Made by a program: the position numbers and the translations under genes. Under the pieces are notes generated by a model. The model made no database searches. It worked only from the letters and a program-made list of their open reading frames with translations, and was not told where the DNA came from. Of a stretch of DNA of 64,000 nucleotides, positions 44,329 through 53,244 are shown in pieces. Where the stretch lies: NCBI RefSeq assembly GCF_049808615.1, contig NZ_JBNCAN010000008.1, positions 96,189 to 160,188 of the forward strand, read 5' to 3'. Source of the DNA: Modicisalibacter sp049808615 (lineage in GTDB: Bacteria; Pseudomonadota; Gammaproteobacteria; Pseudomonadales; Halomonadaceae). The stretch's first letter is position 1; each line of letters begins with the position of its first letter.

Positions 44329-45637
44329 GAATCGCGTACTGCGCGGCCCGCTACTCAGCTTCCGGGAAGACCCGGGTGGCGAGGACCAGCCCGAGGCCGG
44401 CAGCGTGCTCTATCTCGAGGATGGCGCCCTGTGGCTCGACCATGGCCACATAAGGGCCGTGGACGATTACACCCGGCTGGCACCGAGCCTTCCGCCGGGC
44501 ATCGAAGTGGTGGACTATAGTGGCAAGCTGATGATGCCGGGTTTCATCGACAGCCATGTCCACTACGTGCAGCTCGATATCATGGCCGCCTACGGCCGCC
44601 AGCTACTCGACTGGTTGAACGAGTACACCTTCCCCGCAGAAAGCCGCTTCGTGGAACGCGAGCATGCAGAACAGGTCGCCGAGGTATTTCTGGACGAGCT
44701 GATGCGCGTCGGGACGACCACTGCCCAGGTTTTTTGCACCTCCCATCCGGTCTCGGTGGAGTCGTTCTTCATCGCCGCTCATCGTCGCGGCCTGCGCATG
44801 CTGGCCGGCAAGGTGCTGATGGATCGCAACGCCCCGGAGGCACTGACCGATACCGCACTTGGCGGTATCCGCGACAGTGAACGTCTGATCGGCGATTGGC
44901 ATGGCAAGGGTCGACTAGGCTATAGCCTGACTCCTCGCTTTGCACCGACCTCGACCCGCCAACAGTTGGATGCCACCGGGAGCCTGCTGCGCAGTGCGCC
45001 GGACCTGTATCTACAAACCCATCTGTCCGAGAACCATGGCGAGATCGACTGGGTCGCAGAGCTGTTTCCCGAGGCGCGGGATTATCTGGACGTCTACGAG
45101 CGCCACGACCTGGTCGGCCCTCGCAGCACCTTTGCCCACGGTATTCACCTGACCCTGGAAGCGCGGGCTCGCCTGGCAGAGGCCGGTGCCAATGTTGCCT
45201 TCTGTCCAACCTCGAACTTGTTTCTCGGCAGCGGCCTTTTCGATCGTCTGGCCTGTCACAAGGTAAATCTTGCATTCTCCCTGGCATCCGATGTCGGTGC
45301 CGGTACCGATCTGTGCGGACTCGGCACCCTCAAGGCCGCCTACCAGGTCGGCCAATTGCTCGGTCAGCCGCTGACCGCCTGGCAGGGTTTCTACCATCTG
45401 ACCCTGGGTAACGCCCGGGCACTGCATCTGGATGCCCATATCGGCAGTCTGCGCGAAGGTGCCGAGGCGGATATCGTGGTGCTCGACCCTCGGGCAACGC
45501 CGCTACTGGCAAGACGCACCGCACACACGAAAACGCTGGATGAATTACTGTTCGCGCTGATGATGCTGGGAGACGACCGCACGATTTTCGAGACCTGGGC
45601 GGGAGGCAAGTGCCAGCATCGGCGTGACGTGGCATAG
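44318..45637 (+). CDS. guaD: guanine deaminase
   Basis: Zinc amidohydrolase converting guanine to xanthine, which XDH then oxidises. 439 aa. Motifs: PGFIDSHVHYVQ (HxH metal site), SLTPRFAPTST, LQTHLSEN, FAHGIHL, FCPTSNLFLGSGLF and SDVGAGT. These match GuaD rather than other amidohydrolases. The ATG pair at 44318/44321 overlaps the xdhC stop, so it is in the xdhABC operon. Confidence 0.95.
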   Translation: MMTENRVLRGPLLSFREDPGGEDQPEAGSVLYLEDGALWLDHGHIRAVDDYTRLAPSLPPGIEVVDYSGKLMMPGFIDSHVHYVQLDIMAAYGRQLLDWLNEYTFPAESRFVEREHAEQVAEVFLDELMRVGTTTAQVFCTSHPVSVESFFIAAHRRGLRMLAGKVLMDRNAPEALTDTALGGIRDSERLIGDWHGKGRLGYSLTPRFAPTSTRQQLDATGSLLRSAPDLYLQTHLSENHGEIDWVAELFPEARDYLDVYERHDLVGPRSTFAHGIHLTLEARARLAEAGANVAFCPTSNLFLGSGLFDRLACHKVNLAFSLASDVGAGTDLCGLGTLKAAYQVGQLLGQPLTAWQGFYHLTLGNARALHLDAHIGSLREGAEADIVVLDPRATPLLARRTAHTKTLDELLFALMMLGDDRTIFETWAGGKCQHRRDVA

Positions 45638-45724
45638 CGCTAGACGACCGCCATCGCCCCACTTGATCGCACCGCAGCGTTGGGGCATCGTGTGGGGCCC
45701 CGTTCGCCCTTCAGGAGCCTAAAC

Positions 45725-46093
45725 ATGCCCTCCACCGATGTTGTCAACTTCGCCGACACTCCGCTCGCCACGTCACAACGCCGACTGGCGGATCTGCCCG
45801 ACCGAGTTGTCGAGGGCGACCCCCAGCATGAGACAAAGCTACGTTTCGAAAGCCCGGACGGAGCGATGATCGCCGGCACCTGGACCAGCACCCCGGGCAA
45901 ATGGCATGCCTTCACCCATCGCGATGAGTTCTGTTACATCCTCTCGGGGCACTGCAGGCTGGTCAGCGAGGATGGCAAGATTCAAACCTTTAGCACCGGC
46001 GATGCCTTTTTGATTCCCAATGGATTCCGGGGTTACTGGGAAATCATCGAGACCACCACCAAGCATTTCGTGATCCGTCAACACGGCGAATGA
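45725..46093 (+). CDS. cupin-domain protein (DUF861/Cupin_3 type)
   Basis: 122-residue single cupin. The barrel motif spans about residues 50-105: GTWTSTPGKWHAFTHRDEFCYILSGHCRLVSEDG split over two cupin boxes, then FSTGDAFLIPNGFRGYWEI. His and Glu residues (H, E in TH-RDEF) are placed as metal ligands. No defined activity. AGGAG lies seven bases before ATG. It is 87 bases after guaD on the same strand, so it may belong to the purine operon; a role on a purine breakdown product is a guess from context. Confidence 0.8.
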   Translation: MPSTDVVNFADTPLATSQRRLADLPDRVVEGDPQHETKLRFESPDGAMIAGTWTSTPGKWHAFTHRDEFCYILSGHCRLVSEDGKIQTFSTGDAFLIPNGFRGYWEIIETTTKHFVIRQHGE

Positions 46094-46139
46094 GAACCTC
46101 ATAACCTGTTTAAGATCTAGCGAGATCGTCAACAGCTTC

Positions 46140-47135
46140 TCAGCGATGAGCGACCAGGCGCTCCCGCAGCATCTGCCGGCGATCATCCTCCATAAAGGCC
46201 ACCTGAAGGGCATTGTCCGCCAGCTCGATGAAGGTGTCCTTCGACCAGCCAAAGGCCTCGTGGCAGGCCAGGTAGTTGTCCAATACCCCGCCGCCGAAAT
46301 AGGCCGGATCGTCGGAGTTGAGCGTCAGCAGGAGCCCGGCGTCGAGCAGCCTCGGCAAGGGATGATCGTTCATGTGCTCGACCACCTTGAGACGCACATT
46401 AGAAAGCGGGCACACCGTCAGCGGCATGCGCTCATCGCGCAGTCGTGCCACCAGTTCCGGATCTTCCAGGCAACGCACGCCGTGATCGATACGGCATACC
46501 TCGAGTAGATCCAGCGCCTCCTGGATATAGGCCGGCGGCCCCTCCTCGCCGGCATGAGCCACCCTCGGCAGTCCCAGCACCTTGGCTCGGGCGAACACGT
46601 CGGAGAACTTGCCCGGTGGATTGCCCTGCTCGGCGCTGTCCAATCCCACCGCATCGAGCAGTTCCAGATAGGGCCCGGCCCGCTCGAGCACCTCCATTGC
46701 TTCCGCTGCCGATCGATCGCGCAAAAAGCTCATGATCAGTGCCGAGGAAAGCCCCCATTCCCGTTCAGCTTGACGCATGGCTCGGGTCAAGCCCTCGAAC
46801 TGTACGTCCAGTCCGATACCCCGCGCCAGATGCGCCTGAGGGTCGAAGGCGAGTTCCACATGCACGACACCCTCTGTCTGAGCACGACGAAAATAGTCCA
46901 TGGCCAGATCGAAGAAATCCTCGGCACAACGCAATACCGACATGCCTTGATAGTAAAGATCGAGAAAGGACTGCAGGTCGCTGAAGTCGTAGGCGGCACG
47001 CACCTGTTTCACTGAAGTGTAAGGCAAGGCAATGCCATTGCGCTCGGCCAGCGCGAACATCAATTCCGGCTCCAGAGTGCCCTCGATATGAAGATGCAAC
47101 TCGGCCTTGGGCAAGGCGCTTAACCACTCTTTCAT
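46140..47135 (-). CDS. adenine deaminase (adenosine deaminase superfamily)
   Basis: 331-residue zinc TIM-barrel deaminase. Key segments: PKAELHLHIEGTLEPELMFALAERN (HxH metal site), the RVAHAGEEGPP catalytic His-Ala-Gly-Glu, DHGVRCLED, and LTLNSDDPAYFGG with the Asp-Asp. The HIEGTLEPELMF opening is that of the bacterial/fungal adenine deaminase subgroup (as in Pseudomonas PA0148), so the likely reaction is adenine to hypoxanthine, feeding XDH. Adenosine as substrate is less likely but not excluded. ATG at 47133-47135 with GGAGG six bases upstream. Convergent to the xdh-guaD-cupin operon. Confidence 0.88.
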   Translation of the reverse strand: MKEWLSALPKAELHLHIEGTLEPELMFALAERNGIALPYTSVKQVRAAYDFSDLQSFLDLYYQGMSVLRCAEDFFDLAMDYFRRAQTEGVVHVELAFDPQAHLARGIGLDVQFEGLTRAMRQAEREWGLSSALIMSFLRDRSAAEAMEVLERAGPYLELLDAVGLDSAEQGNPPGKFSDVFARAKVLGLPRVAHAGEEGPPAYIQEALDLLEVCRIDHGVRCLEDPELVARLRDERMPLTVCPLSNVRLKVVEHMNDHPLPRLLDAGLLLTLNSDDPAYFGGGVLDNYLACHEAFGWSKDTFIELADNALQVAFMEDDRRQMLRERLVAHR

Positions 47136-47227
47136 TAGGGACCTCCAGCTTGTCGTCATTATTGTTCAATCCTTATTCTGCCCCGAGTGCAGCCGTGTAC
47201 GAAAGCCTGGGAGATGGCAGGATTTGC

Positions 47228-48976
47228 CTAGACGATGCACCCCGCACGCAGCGACAAGGTGCGCGACACGCCAGGCAAAAGCCGATGGTCATGATTCAGA
47301 AAGAGCACGGTGCGCCCCCCGAGCCAACTATCGAGACGCTGAGCGATTCGCCGTGCCGTGGCCTCGTCCACTCCGGCGAAGGGCTCATCGAGAATCATCA
47401 TGTCGGCTTGGGTCAGCAATACCCGCGCGAGTGCGACTCGACGTGCCTGACCACCCGACAAGCGGCGCCCGGACTCACCCACCCAGGTATCCAGCCCTTG
47501 GGGCAATCCTTGGGCCCAGTCGTACAAATCGACCACCTCGAGTAGTCGCCAAAGCGTCTCGTCGTCGGCCTCATGATCCGCAAGACGCAGGTTCGTCGCC
47601 AGGCTGGCATGAAACAGCTCCGTGTGCTGAGTAAGATAGCCGACACGATGGCGCAGGCTGGAAAGCGACAGCTCACGTATATCCCGGCCATTCAGACGCA
47701 CCTGCCCGGCACTCGGATCGATCAAACGAACGAGCAACTGCGCAACACTCGATTTTCCCGACCCGGAGGCGCCCACCAGCGCGACGCGCTCCCCTGGCTC
47801 CATCGACAGCGACACCTCGTCCAATGCCGGTGGCAAGTAGTGCCGGGAAGCAGTCTGACCATCACTGTCGCCAGGGTAACCAGCGTTAGGATAACGCAGC
47901 GTCACCTTATCGAGCGTCACACTCGGGGCACCCTCGGCAAGCGTAATGGGCGCTTCAGTGTCCTGGAGATCGCTACGCGACGCCGTGAGAGCATTCAGGC
48001 GCTGCGCCGCTGCCCGGGTTGCGCCCAATTGGGTAAAAGCCGGCGGCAGCAAGGCCAACGCCTCGTTCGCCGCCAGCACCGCCAGCGGCATCATTACCAG
48101 CAGCGGCCCGCTCACCGTATTCGCGGTATACAGACCCGCCCCCAACCACAGGGCTAGTACCGCAGTGAGACTCACCCCCAGACCCACCACGGCGTTACCC
48201 AGCGCCTGAAATCGTCCCAGGCGACGTTGATCGCGATACAGCGCCTGCTCCTGGGCATGAAGCGTTTGGCGATGTGTGCCTAGCGTGCAATAGCAGCGCA
48301 GCTCGGCCAGTCCTTGCAACTGTTCGATGGTCAGCGAGCGCAAACGATCGAGTGCTGCCACCCGGCGTTTGCTGGCCGCCATCCCCAGACGTGCCTGCCC
48401 CAGCACCAGCCACAGCCATACCAACGTCAACACCACCAGTACTGTGCCGGCTATCCCTGGCGCGAAGAACATCATCAACAAGGCGATACCGAAAACAGCC
48501 AACAGCGACACCAGAGGCGGTGCCAACAGACGCAGATAGAGACCATCGAGCGTATCGATATCCGCCGTGAGTCGATTGAGCCACTCGGCAGCCCGCAAGC
48601 GCCCTAGACTTCGCCCATCAAGGCGAGTGAGCACTGCAAACAGCTCGGCCCGCAGATCCGCCAGTAACCGTAATACCGTGTCGTGGTTGTACAGACGCTC
48701 GCAATAGCGCGCAGCGGTCCGTGCGATAGCGAAGAAGCGAATACCGCCCCCGGGGCGATAGATATCGACACTCACGGTGGCGCCCACCGCCAGCAAACCG
48801 CCGGCGATGGCGGTGGTGGTGATGAACCAGCCCGAGAGAGCAAGCAGGCCGATCGCTGCGGCCAGGGTCAGTAGCATCAGCAGCGCGCCCAGCCACAGCC
48901 GCCTCTGGCGCCGGCCGATCTGACGCAGCCAAGGCGCGAAATCGGAGACAAGGGATGTTCGGCTATCAGGGGTCAT
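47228..48976 (-). CDS. cydC: ABC transporter CydC (cytochrome bd assembly)
   Basis: One half of the CydDC heterodimeric ABC exporter in the inner membrane, needed to assemble cytochrome bd. 582 aa: six-helix membrane domain in the first 300 residues (WLGALLMLLTLAAAIGLLALSGWF is helix 1), then the nucleotide-binding domain with GASGSGKSS (Walker A), SGRRLSGGQARRVALARVL (signature) and MMILDEPFAGVD (Walker B). Overlaps cydD by 11 bases. E. coli CydDC moves thiols (or haem by newer data); not shown here. Confidence 0.94.
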   Translation of the reverse strand: MTPDSRTSLVSDFAPWLRQIGRRQRRLWLGALLMLLTLAAAIGLLALSGWFITTTAIAGGLLAVGATVSVDIYRPGGGIRFFAIARTAARYCERLYNHDTVLRLLADLRAELFAVLTRLDGRSLGRLRAAEWLNRLTADIDTLDGLYLRLLAPPLVSLLAVFGIALLMMFFAPGIAGTVLVVLTLVWLWLVLGQARLGMAASKRRVAALDRLRSLTIEQLQGLAELRCYCTLGTHRQTLHAQEQALYRDQRRLGRFQALGNAVVGLGVSLTAVLALWLGAGLYTANTVSGPLLVMMPLAVLAANEALALLPPAFTQLGATRAAAQRLNALTASRSDLQDTEAPITLAEGAPSVTLDKVTLRYPNAGYPGDSDGQTASRHYLPPALDEVSLSMEPGERVALVGASGSGKSSVAQLLVRLIDPSAGQVRLNGRDIRELSLSSLRHRVGYLTQHTELFHASLATNLRLADHEADDETLWRLLEVVDLYDWAQGLPQGLDTWVGESGRRLSGGQARRVALARVLLTQADMMILDEPFAGVDEATARRIAQRLDSWLGGRTVLFLNHDHRLLPGVSRTLSLRAGCIV

Positions 48977-50663
48977 CGCTTAGGGGCTCGTATAGCTGAA
49001 ACGTGCCGTGCTCGAGGGTCAGCACCCGATTCGCCAGCGCCATCAATGCCGGATGATGGGTGGCCACCACCACCGTTCGCCCCTCGGCGACCAGCCGCTT
49101 CAAGGCGATCACGACCTGCGCCTCGCTATCTGCGTCGAGGCTGGCGGTAGGCTCATCGAGCAGTACCAGCGGTGCCTGGGAAAGAAACACCCGGGCCAGG
49201 GCCAAGCGCTGTGCTTGCCCTCCGGAAAGCCCCACGCCTCGCTCGCCCAGGCCGGTCTCCAACCCACCAGGCAAGGTAGCAATGAACTCGCCAAGACCGG
49301 CGGATGACACCGCTTCGAGTAGCTGCGCGTCACTGGCCCCTGGAGCTGCAAGGCGTAGATTATCGGCAAGGCTGCCCTGAATCAGCCAGGGGCGTTGATC
49401 CATCCAGGCAATCGGCGCGCTGGGGGTGATCTCGACACATCCCTGCTCCGCTTGCACAAAGCCGGCGAGCAGCTGTAGCAAGGTGGATTTACCGGCGCCG
49501 GAAGCCCCGACCAAGGCGATGCATTCTCCCGGCGCGATCGATAACGTCACCGGCCCCAATACGCGGCCCCGCTGAGGGTAAGAAATACTCGTCTCTACCA
49601 CATGAACGCTAGCCCCATATCCCGAGGTCTTGCCGCGGGGCTCCTGGCCATGACCCGTGGTGGAAACCGGCAGCTCAAGCACCGCCAGCAGACCATCGGC
49701 AGCCCCCAGTGCAGCGGCACGATCATGATAGTGCTGGGCCAGGGTGCGCAGCGGCTGAAAGAATTCCGGTGCCAGCAACAGGATGAGCAAGCCACTGAAC
49801 AGGGTCAGCTCATCCGCCGGACCGTAATCGATATACCCCAGCAGACCAAAGCCGATATAGATGGCAATCACGGCGATGGCCACCGAGGCGAAGAATTCCA
49901 GCACCGCGGAGGATAAAAACGCCAGTTTCAGAGTGCGCATGCTGCGACGGCGATAATCGTCCGCAGCGCTAAAGACTTCATCGATGCTGGCCTCCGCACG
50001 ATTAAACAGTTGCAGCGTGGTCAAGCCGCGCACGCGATCGAGAAAATGCCCCGCAAGACGCGTCACCGCAACGAACTGTTGCTGATTGAGTCGTTCGGCC
50101 CCCATGCCCACCAGGGCCATGAACACCGGAATCAAGGGCGCTGACAGCAGCAGGAATATCGCAGCAAGCCAGTCGAGCCACAACACCAGCCCAAGGATCA
50201 CCAGCGGGAGGACCAGGACCAGACGCATTTGCGGCAGAAAGCGTGCGTAGTAGCCATCGAGAGCTTCGACCTGCTCGACCAGTTGCCCCCCAAGCCCTGC
50301 CGTATGCCGATCCGCCAGCCCCACCGGCCCTACCGCGGCCAGATGATCGAGCAAGCGCGCACGTACTCGGCTACGGACACGCAGGCTTGCCTCGACACCC
50401 GCACTCTCCTGGCCCCACTGGGCCAGCGCCCGCATCACAATCACCCCCAGCAAGGCGACGAAGACACCGCTCAACTGATCAAGCGGCGCATCGGCACTGA
50501 TCAGTTGAGCGATGATCCAGGCCAGAGCCCCCATCTGCGCCATGGTCATCAGCCCCGCCAGAATACCCAGCGCCGCCGCCAATCCCAGCCAGCCCTGAAC
50601 GTCTTGCCCCTGAGCGCGCAGCCACCCCTTTGGGGTCGAGGTGTCGTATTCTCCAATCTTCAC
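48966..50663 (-). CDS. cydD: ABC transporter CydD (cytochrome bd assembly)
   Basis: Other half of the CydDC exporter. 565 aa with an N-terminal six-helix domain and an ABC domain: GASGAGKSTLL (Walker A), GLSGGQAQRLALARVF and LVLLDEPTASLD. GTG start without an obvious ribosome binding site, 13 bases after the cydB stop, so translation is probably coupled to cydB. The arrangement cydA-cydB-cydD-cydC in one operon differs from the split loci in E. coli. Confidence 0.94.
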   Translation of the reverse strand: MKIGEYDTSTPKGWLRAQGQDVQGWLGLAAALGILAGLMTMAQMGALAWIIAQLISADAPLDQLSGVFVALLGVIVMRALAQWGQESAGVEASLRVRSRVRARLLDHLAAVGPVGLADRHTAGLGGQLVEQVEALDGYYARFLPQMRLVLVLPLVILGLVLWLDWLAAIFLLLSAPLIPVFMALVGMGAERLNQQQFVAVTRLAGHFLDRVRGLTTLQLFNRAEASIDEVFSAADDYRRRSMRTLKLAFLSSAVLEFFASVAIAVIAIYIGFGLLGYIDYGPADELTLFSGLLILLLAPEFFQPLRTLAQHYHDRAAALGAADGLLAVLELPVSTTGHGQEPRGKTSGYGASVHVVETSISYPQRGRVLGPVTLSIAPGECIALVGASGAGKSTLLQLLAGFVQAEQGCVEITPSAPIAWMDQRPWLIQGSLADNLRLAAPGASDAQLLEAVSSAGLGEFIATLPGGLETGLGERGVGLSGGQAQRLALARVFLSQAPLVLLDEPTASLDADSEAQVVIALKRLVAEGRTVVVATHHPALMALANRVLTLEHGTFQLYEPLSDDP

Positions 50664-50676
50664 GAGCGCACTGGCG

Positions 50677-51678
50677 TCAGTAATACCCTTCGCCGGGGCG
50701 CACCTTGCCCCGGAATACCCAATAGGCCCAACCGGTATACCCCAGAATGACCGGGATGACGATCAAGGTGCCCACCAGCAGGAAAAGTTGCGAGCCCGGC
50801 GCCGAGGCTGCATCCCAGAGGGTGTAGTCCGGCGGTACGACATAGGGCCAGCGACTGACCAGTAGCCCTAGATAGGTGAACACGAACATGCTCATGGTGG
50901 CGAAGAACGGCAGCCGCGATCGCCCACGCCTGAGGGACAAAAATAATACCACTGCGCTCACCATTGCCAAGGCCGGCAGTATCCAGATCACTTGCAGATG
51001 GCTGAACCAGCGCTGCCAGACACTGGAATCGATGTAGGGCGTCCAAAAACTGACAATCGCGAATACGCCCAGCACGACCCACAGCAGCTTGGGTGCCAAT
51101 TGATACGCCCACTCCTGCACATGACCCTCGGTCTTGAGGACAATCCAGGTGGCACCGAGTAGCGCAAATCCCGCCATCATGCCCAGGCCGGTCATCACGC
51201 TGAATGGCGTCAACCAATCAAAGGCGCCACCGGTGAAAACACGATCCTGGGTCTCGAAGCCCTGGATATAGGCTCCGACCACCGCGCCCTGAGCGAAGGC
51301 CACCACCATCGACCCCCCGGCAAAAGCGACATTCCACCACTTGCGTGAGCCCTTGGCCTTGAAGCGGAACTCGAAGGCGATACCGCGAAAGATCAACCCC
51401 GCCAGCATCAGAAAGACGCCAATGTAAAGCGCGGGCAGCAGGATCGAATAGACCAGGGGAAAGGCGCCCAACAATCCGGCGCCGCCGAGCACCAGCCAAG
51501 TCTCGTTGCCGTCCCAGATCGGGGCGCCGGTGTTCATCATCACATCCCGGGCCTCTTCGTCCGGAGCAAAGGGGAACAGAATGCCCATGCCGAGAATGAA
51601 CCCATCCATCAATACGTACATGATGATGCTGAAGGCGATGACGATCGCCCAGATGACCGAAAGATCGAAGGTCTCCAT
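50677..51678 (-). CDS. cydB: cytochrome bd-type quinol oxidase subunit II (CIO type)
   Basis: Membrane subunit that supports haem binding in subunit I. 333 aa with about eight membrane helices, starting with ETFDLSVIWAIVIAFSIIMYVLMDGF and including the conserved MMNTGAPIWDGNETWLVLGG. The length (E. coli CydB is 379 aa) and the sequence match CioB of the cyanide-insensitive oxidases. ATG, three bases after cydA stop. Confidence 0.94.
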   Translation of the reverse strand: METFDLSVIWAIVIAFSIIMYVLMDGFILGMGILFPFAPDEEARDVMMNTGAPIWDGNETWLVLGGAGLLGAFPLVYSILLPALYIGVFLMLAGLIFRGIAFEFRFKAKGSRKWWNVAFAGGSMVVAFAQGAVVGAYIQGFETQDRVFTGGAFDWLTPFSVMTGLGMMAGFALLGATWIVLKTEGHVQEWAYQLAPKLLWVVLGVFAIVSFWTPYIDSSVWQRWFSHLQVIWILPALAMVSAVVLFLSLRRGRSRLPFFATMSMFVFTYLGLLVSRWPYVVPPDYTLWDAASAPGSQLFLLVGTLIVIPVILGYTGWAYWVFRGKVRPGEGYY

Positions 51679-51681
51679 ACC

Positions 51682-53088
51682 TTAGCTCCTTGCCGGTGCA
51701 GTGTTGTCATCGAAGGAGGCGTCCGCGGCGGACATTGGCCGCATCGGACGATGAATCTCGTCGACACCGCTTTGCTCGTCTGCCATACCCTTGCGAATCA
51801 CGCGGGTGAGATAGTAGACGCCAGAGATGAATACCACCGCGTAGACCACTATGTATCCGAGCAGGGTGAACAGCGCCATCCCCCCGGACAGGGATGGTGT
51901 CAATCCTTCCGCCTGAGTCATCAGGCCGTAGACCAACCAGGGCGCGCGTCCGGTTTCGGTGACGATCCAACCTGCCAGTAAGGCGATGAACGGTGCCACG
52001 CTCATCAGCCGCAATCCCTGCAGAAAGTAGCGGTGGGTATAGATGCGGCCGCCTCGGCGCAATATCAGCCCCGCCACGGCGAAGGCAATCATCAGGAATC
52101 CCAGGCCCACCATGATGCGAAAACCGAAGAAGGTGAACCACACCGGCGGCTGTTCATCTTTAGGCCATTCGCTGAGCCCTTTGATCTCGCCGTTGGGATC
52201 ATGGGTCAGGATCAGACTGCCCAACTTGGGGATGCTGATCTCGTAATGATTGGTCTGATTTTCCTGATCCGGGATGGCAAAGAGTGCCAAGGGTACCGAA
52301 GATTCGGTATCCCAGATCGCTTCGATGGCGGCAAGCTTGGCCGGCTGATGCTCCAGGGTATTGATACCATGAAAATCTCCCACCACCGCCTGAGCCGGGG
52401 CGGCAATCAGCAGCAACCAGAGCGACATGGATAGCGCCTTGCGATTGGCCTCGATCTCATGACCGCGAAGCAGAAACCAGGCGCTGACACCGGCGACCAC
52501 GAAGCCACCCGCCAGGAAGGATGCCAACCCCATGTGCATGAAGCGGTAAGGGAAAGAAGGATTGAAGATCGCCTCGAGCCAGGATGTGACAAAGAAAGTG
52601 CCATCCTGTACTTCGAATCCGGCGGGAGTGTGCATCCAACTGTTGGTAGCAAGAATCCAGAAGGTGGATATGAAGGTTCCCACCGCTACCATGATCGCAG
52701 CGAATAGATGCATCCCCGGGGAAACACGGCCACGCCCGAACAGTAATACGCCCAGGAAGCCGGCCTCGAGGAAGAATGCGGTCAACACCTCATAACTCAG
52801 CATGGGGCCGATGAAGTTGGCCGTCGCCTGGGCAAAATTGCTCCAGTTGGTACCAAACTGGAACGACATGACGATGCCCGATACCACGCCCATGCCGAAC
52901 ACCACGGCAAAGACCTTGGTCCAGAACTCCGCGAGTCGTTCCCAAGCCTTATTGCGCGTCTTGTAGTACAGGCCGTAAAGCAGCGCCAGATAGGAGGCCA
53001 GGCCAATGGTGAACGCTGGAAATATGGCATGAAATGAAATGACGAAAGCAAATTGCAGTCGCGAGATGATCAGCGGGTCCAGTTCCAT
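51682..53088 (-). CDS. cydA: cytochrome bd-type quinol oxidase subunit I (CIO type, short Q-loop)
   Basis: Haem-bearing subunit reducing oxygen with quinol electrons. 468 aa. The start ELDPLIISRLQFAFVISFHAIFPAFTIGLA contains the haem-ligand His. The quinol loop between helices 6 and 7 is short (HDPNGEIKGLSEWP region), and the GWIVTETGRAPWLVYG motif and the small size place it with CioA. Such oxidases resist cyanide and have high oxygen affinity. ATG at 53086-53088 with AAGGAG five bases upstream; a 19-codon extension is not needed. Confidence 0.94.
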   Translation of the reverse strand: MELDPLIISRLQFAFVISFHAIFPAFTIGLASYLALLYGLYYKTRNKAWERLAEFWTKVFAVVFGMGVVSGIVMSFQFGTNWSNFAQATANFIGPMLSYEVLTAFFLEAGFLGVLLFGRGRVSPGMHLFAAIMVAVGTFISTFWILATNSWMHTPAGFEVQDGTFFVTSWLEAIFNPSFPYRFMHMGLASFLAGGFVVAGVSAWFLLRGHEIEANRKALSMSLWLLLIAAPAQAVVGDFHGINTLEHQPAKLAAIEAIWDTESSVPLALFAIPDQENQTNHYEISIPKLGSLILTHDPNGEIKGLSEWPKDEQPPVWFTFFGFRIMVGLGFLMIAFAVAGLILRRGGRIYTHRYFLQGLRLMSVAPFIALLAGWIVTETGRAPWLVYGLMTQAEGLTPSLSGGMALFTLLGYIVVYAVVFISGVYYLTRVIRKGMADEQSGVDEIHRPMRPMSAADASFDDNTAPARS

Positions 53089-53244
53089 GACGACTCCTTG
53101 AAAAATATTCTTGGCACTCGAGACACAAATCCGCGTGTTGACCATGTGACAGCGACGATCGCAAATTGCGTCACATCCGACGTGTGTCGCGTTGCCGCAG
53201 GCAAACCTTTGCCAATGTAACTCGCGCCCACTCCCTGAGTGATG

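Noticed and set aside
50664..50676. A cydX-type small gene between cydB and cydD
   Set aside because: Only 13 bases separate the two coding regions, too few for any gene.
53130..53150. Second RutR-like box (TTGACCATGTGACAGC) upstream of cydA
   Set aside because: Only the left half fits the consensus; the right half has several mismatches.
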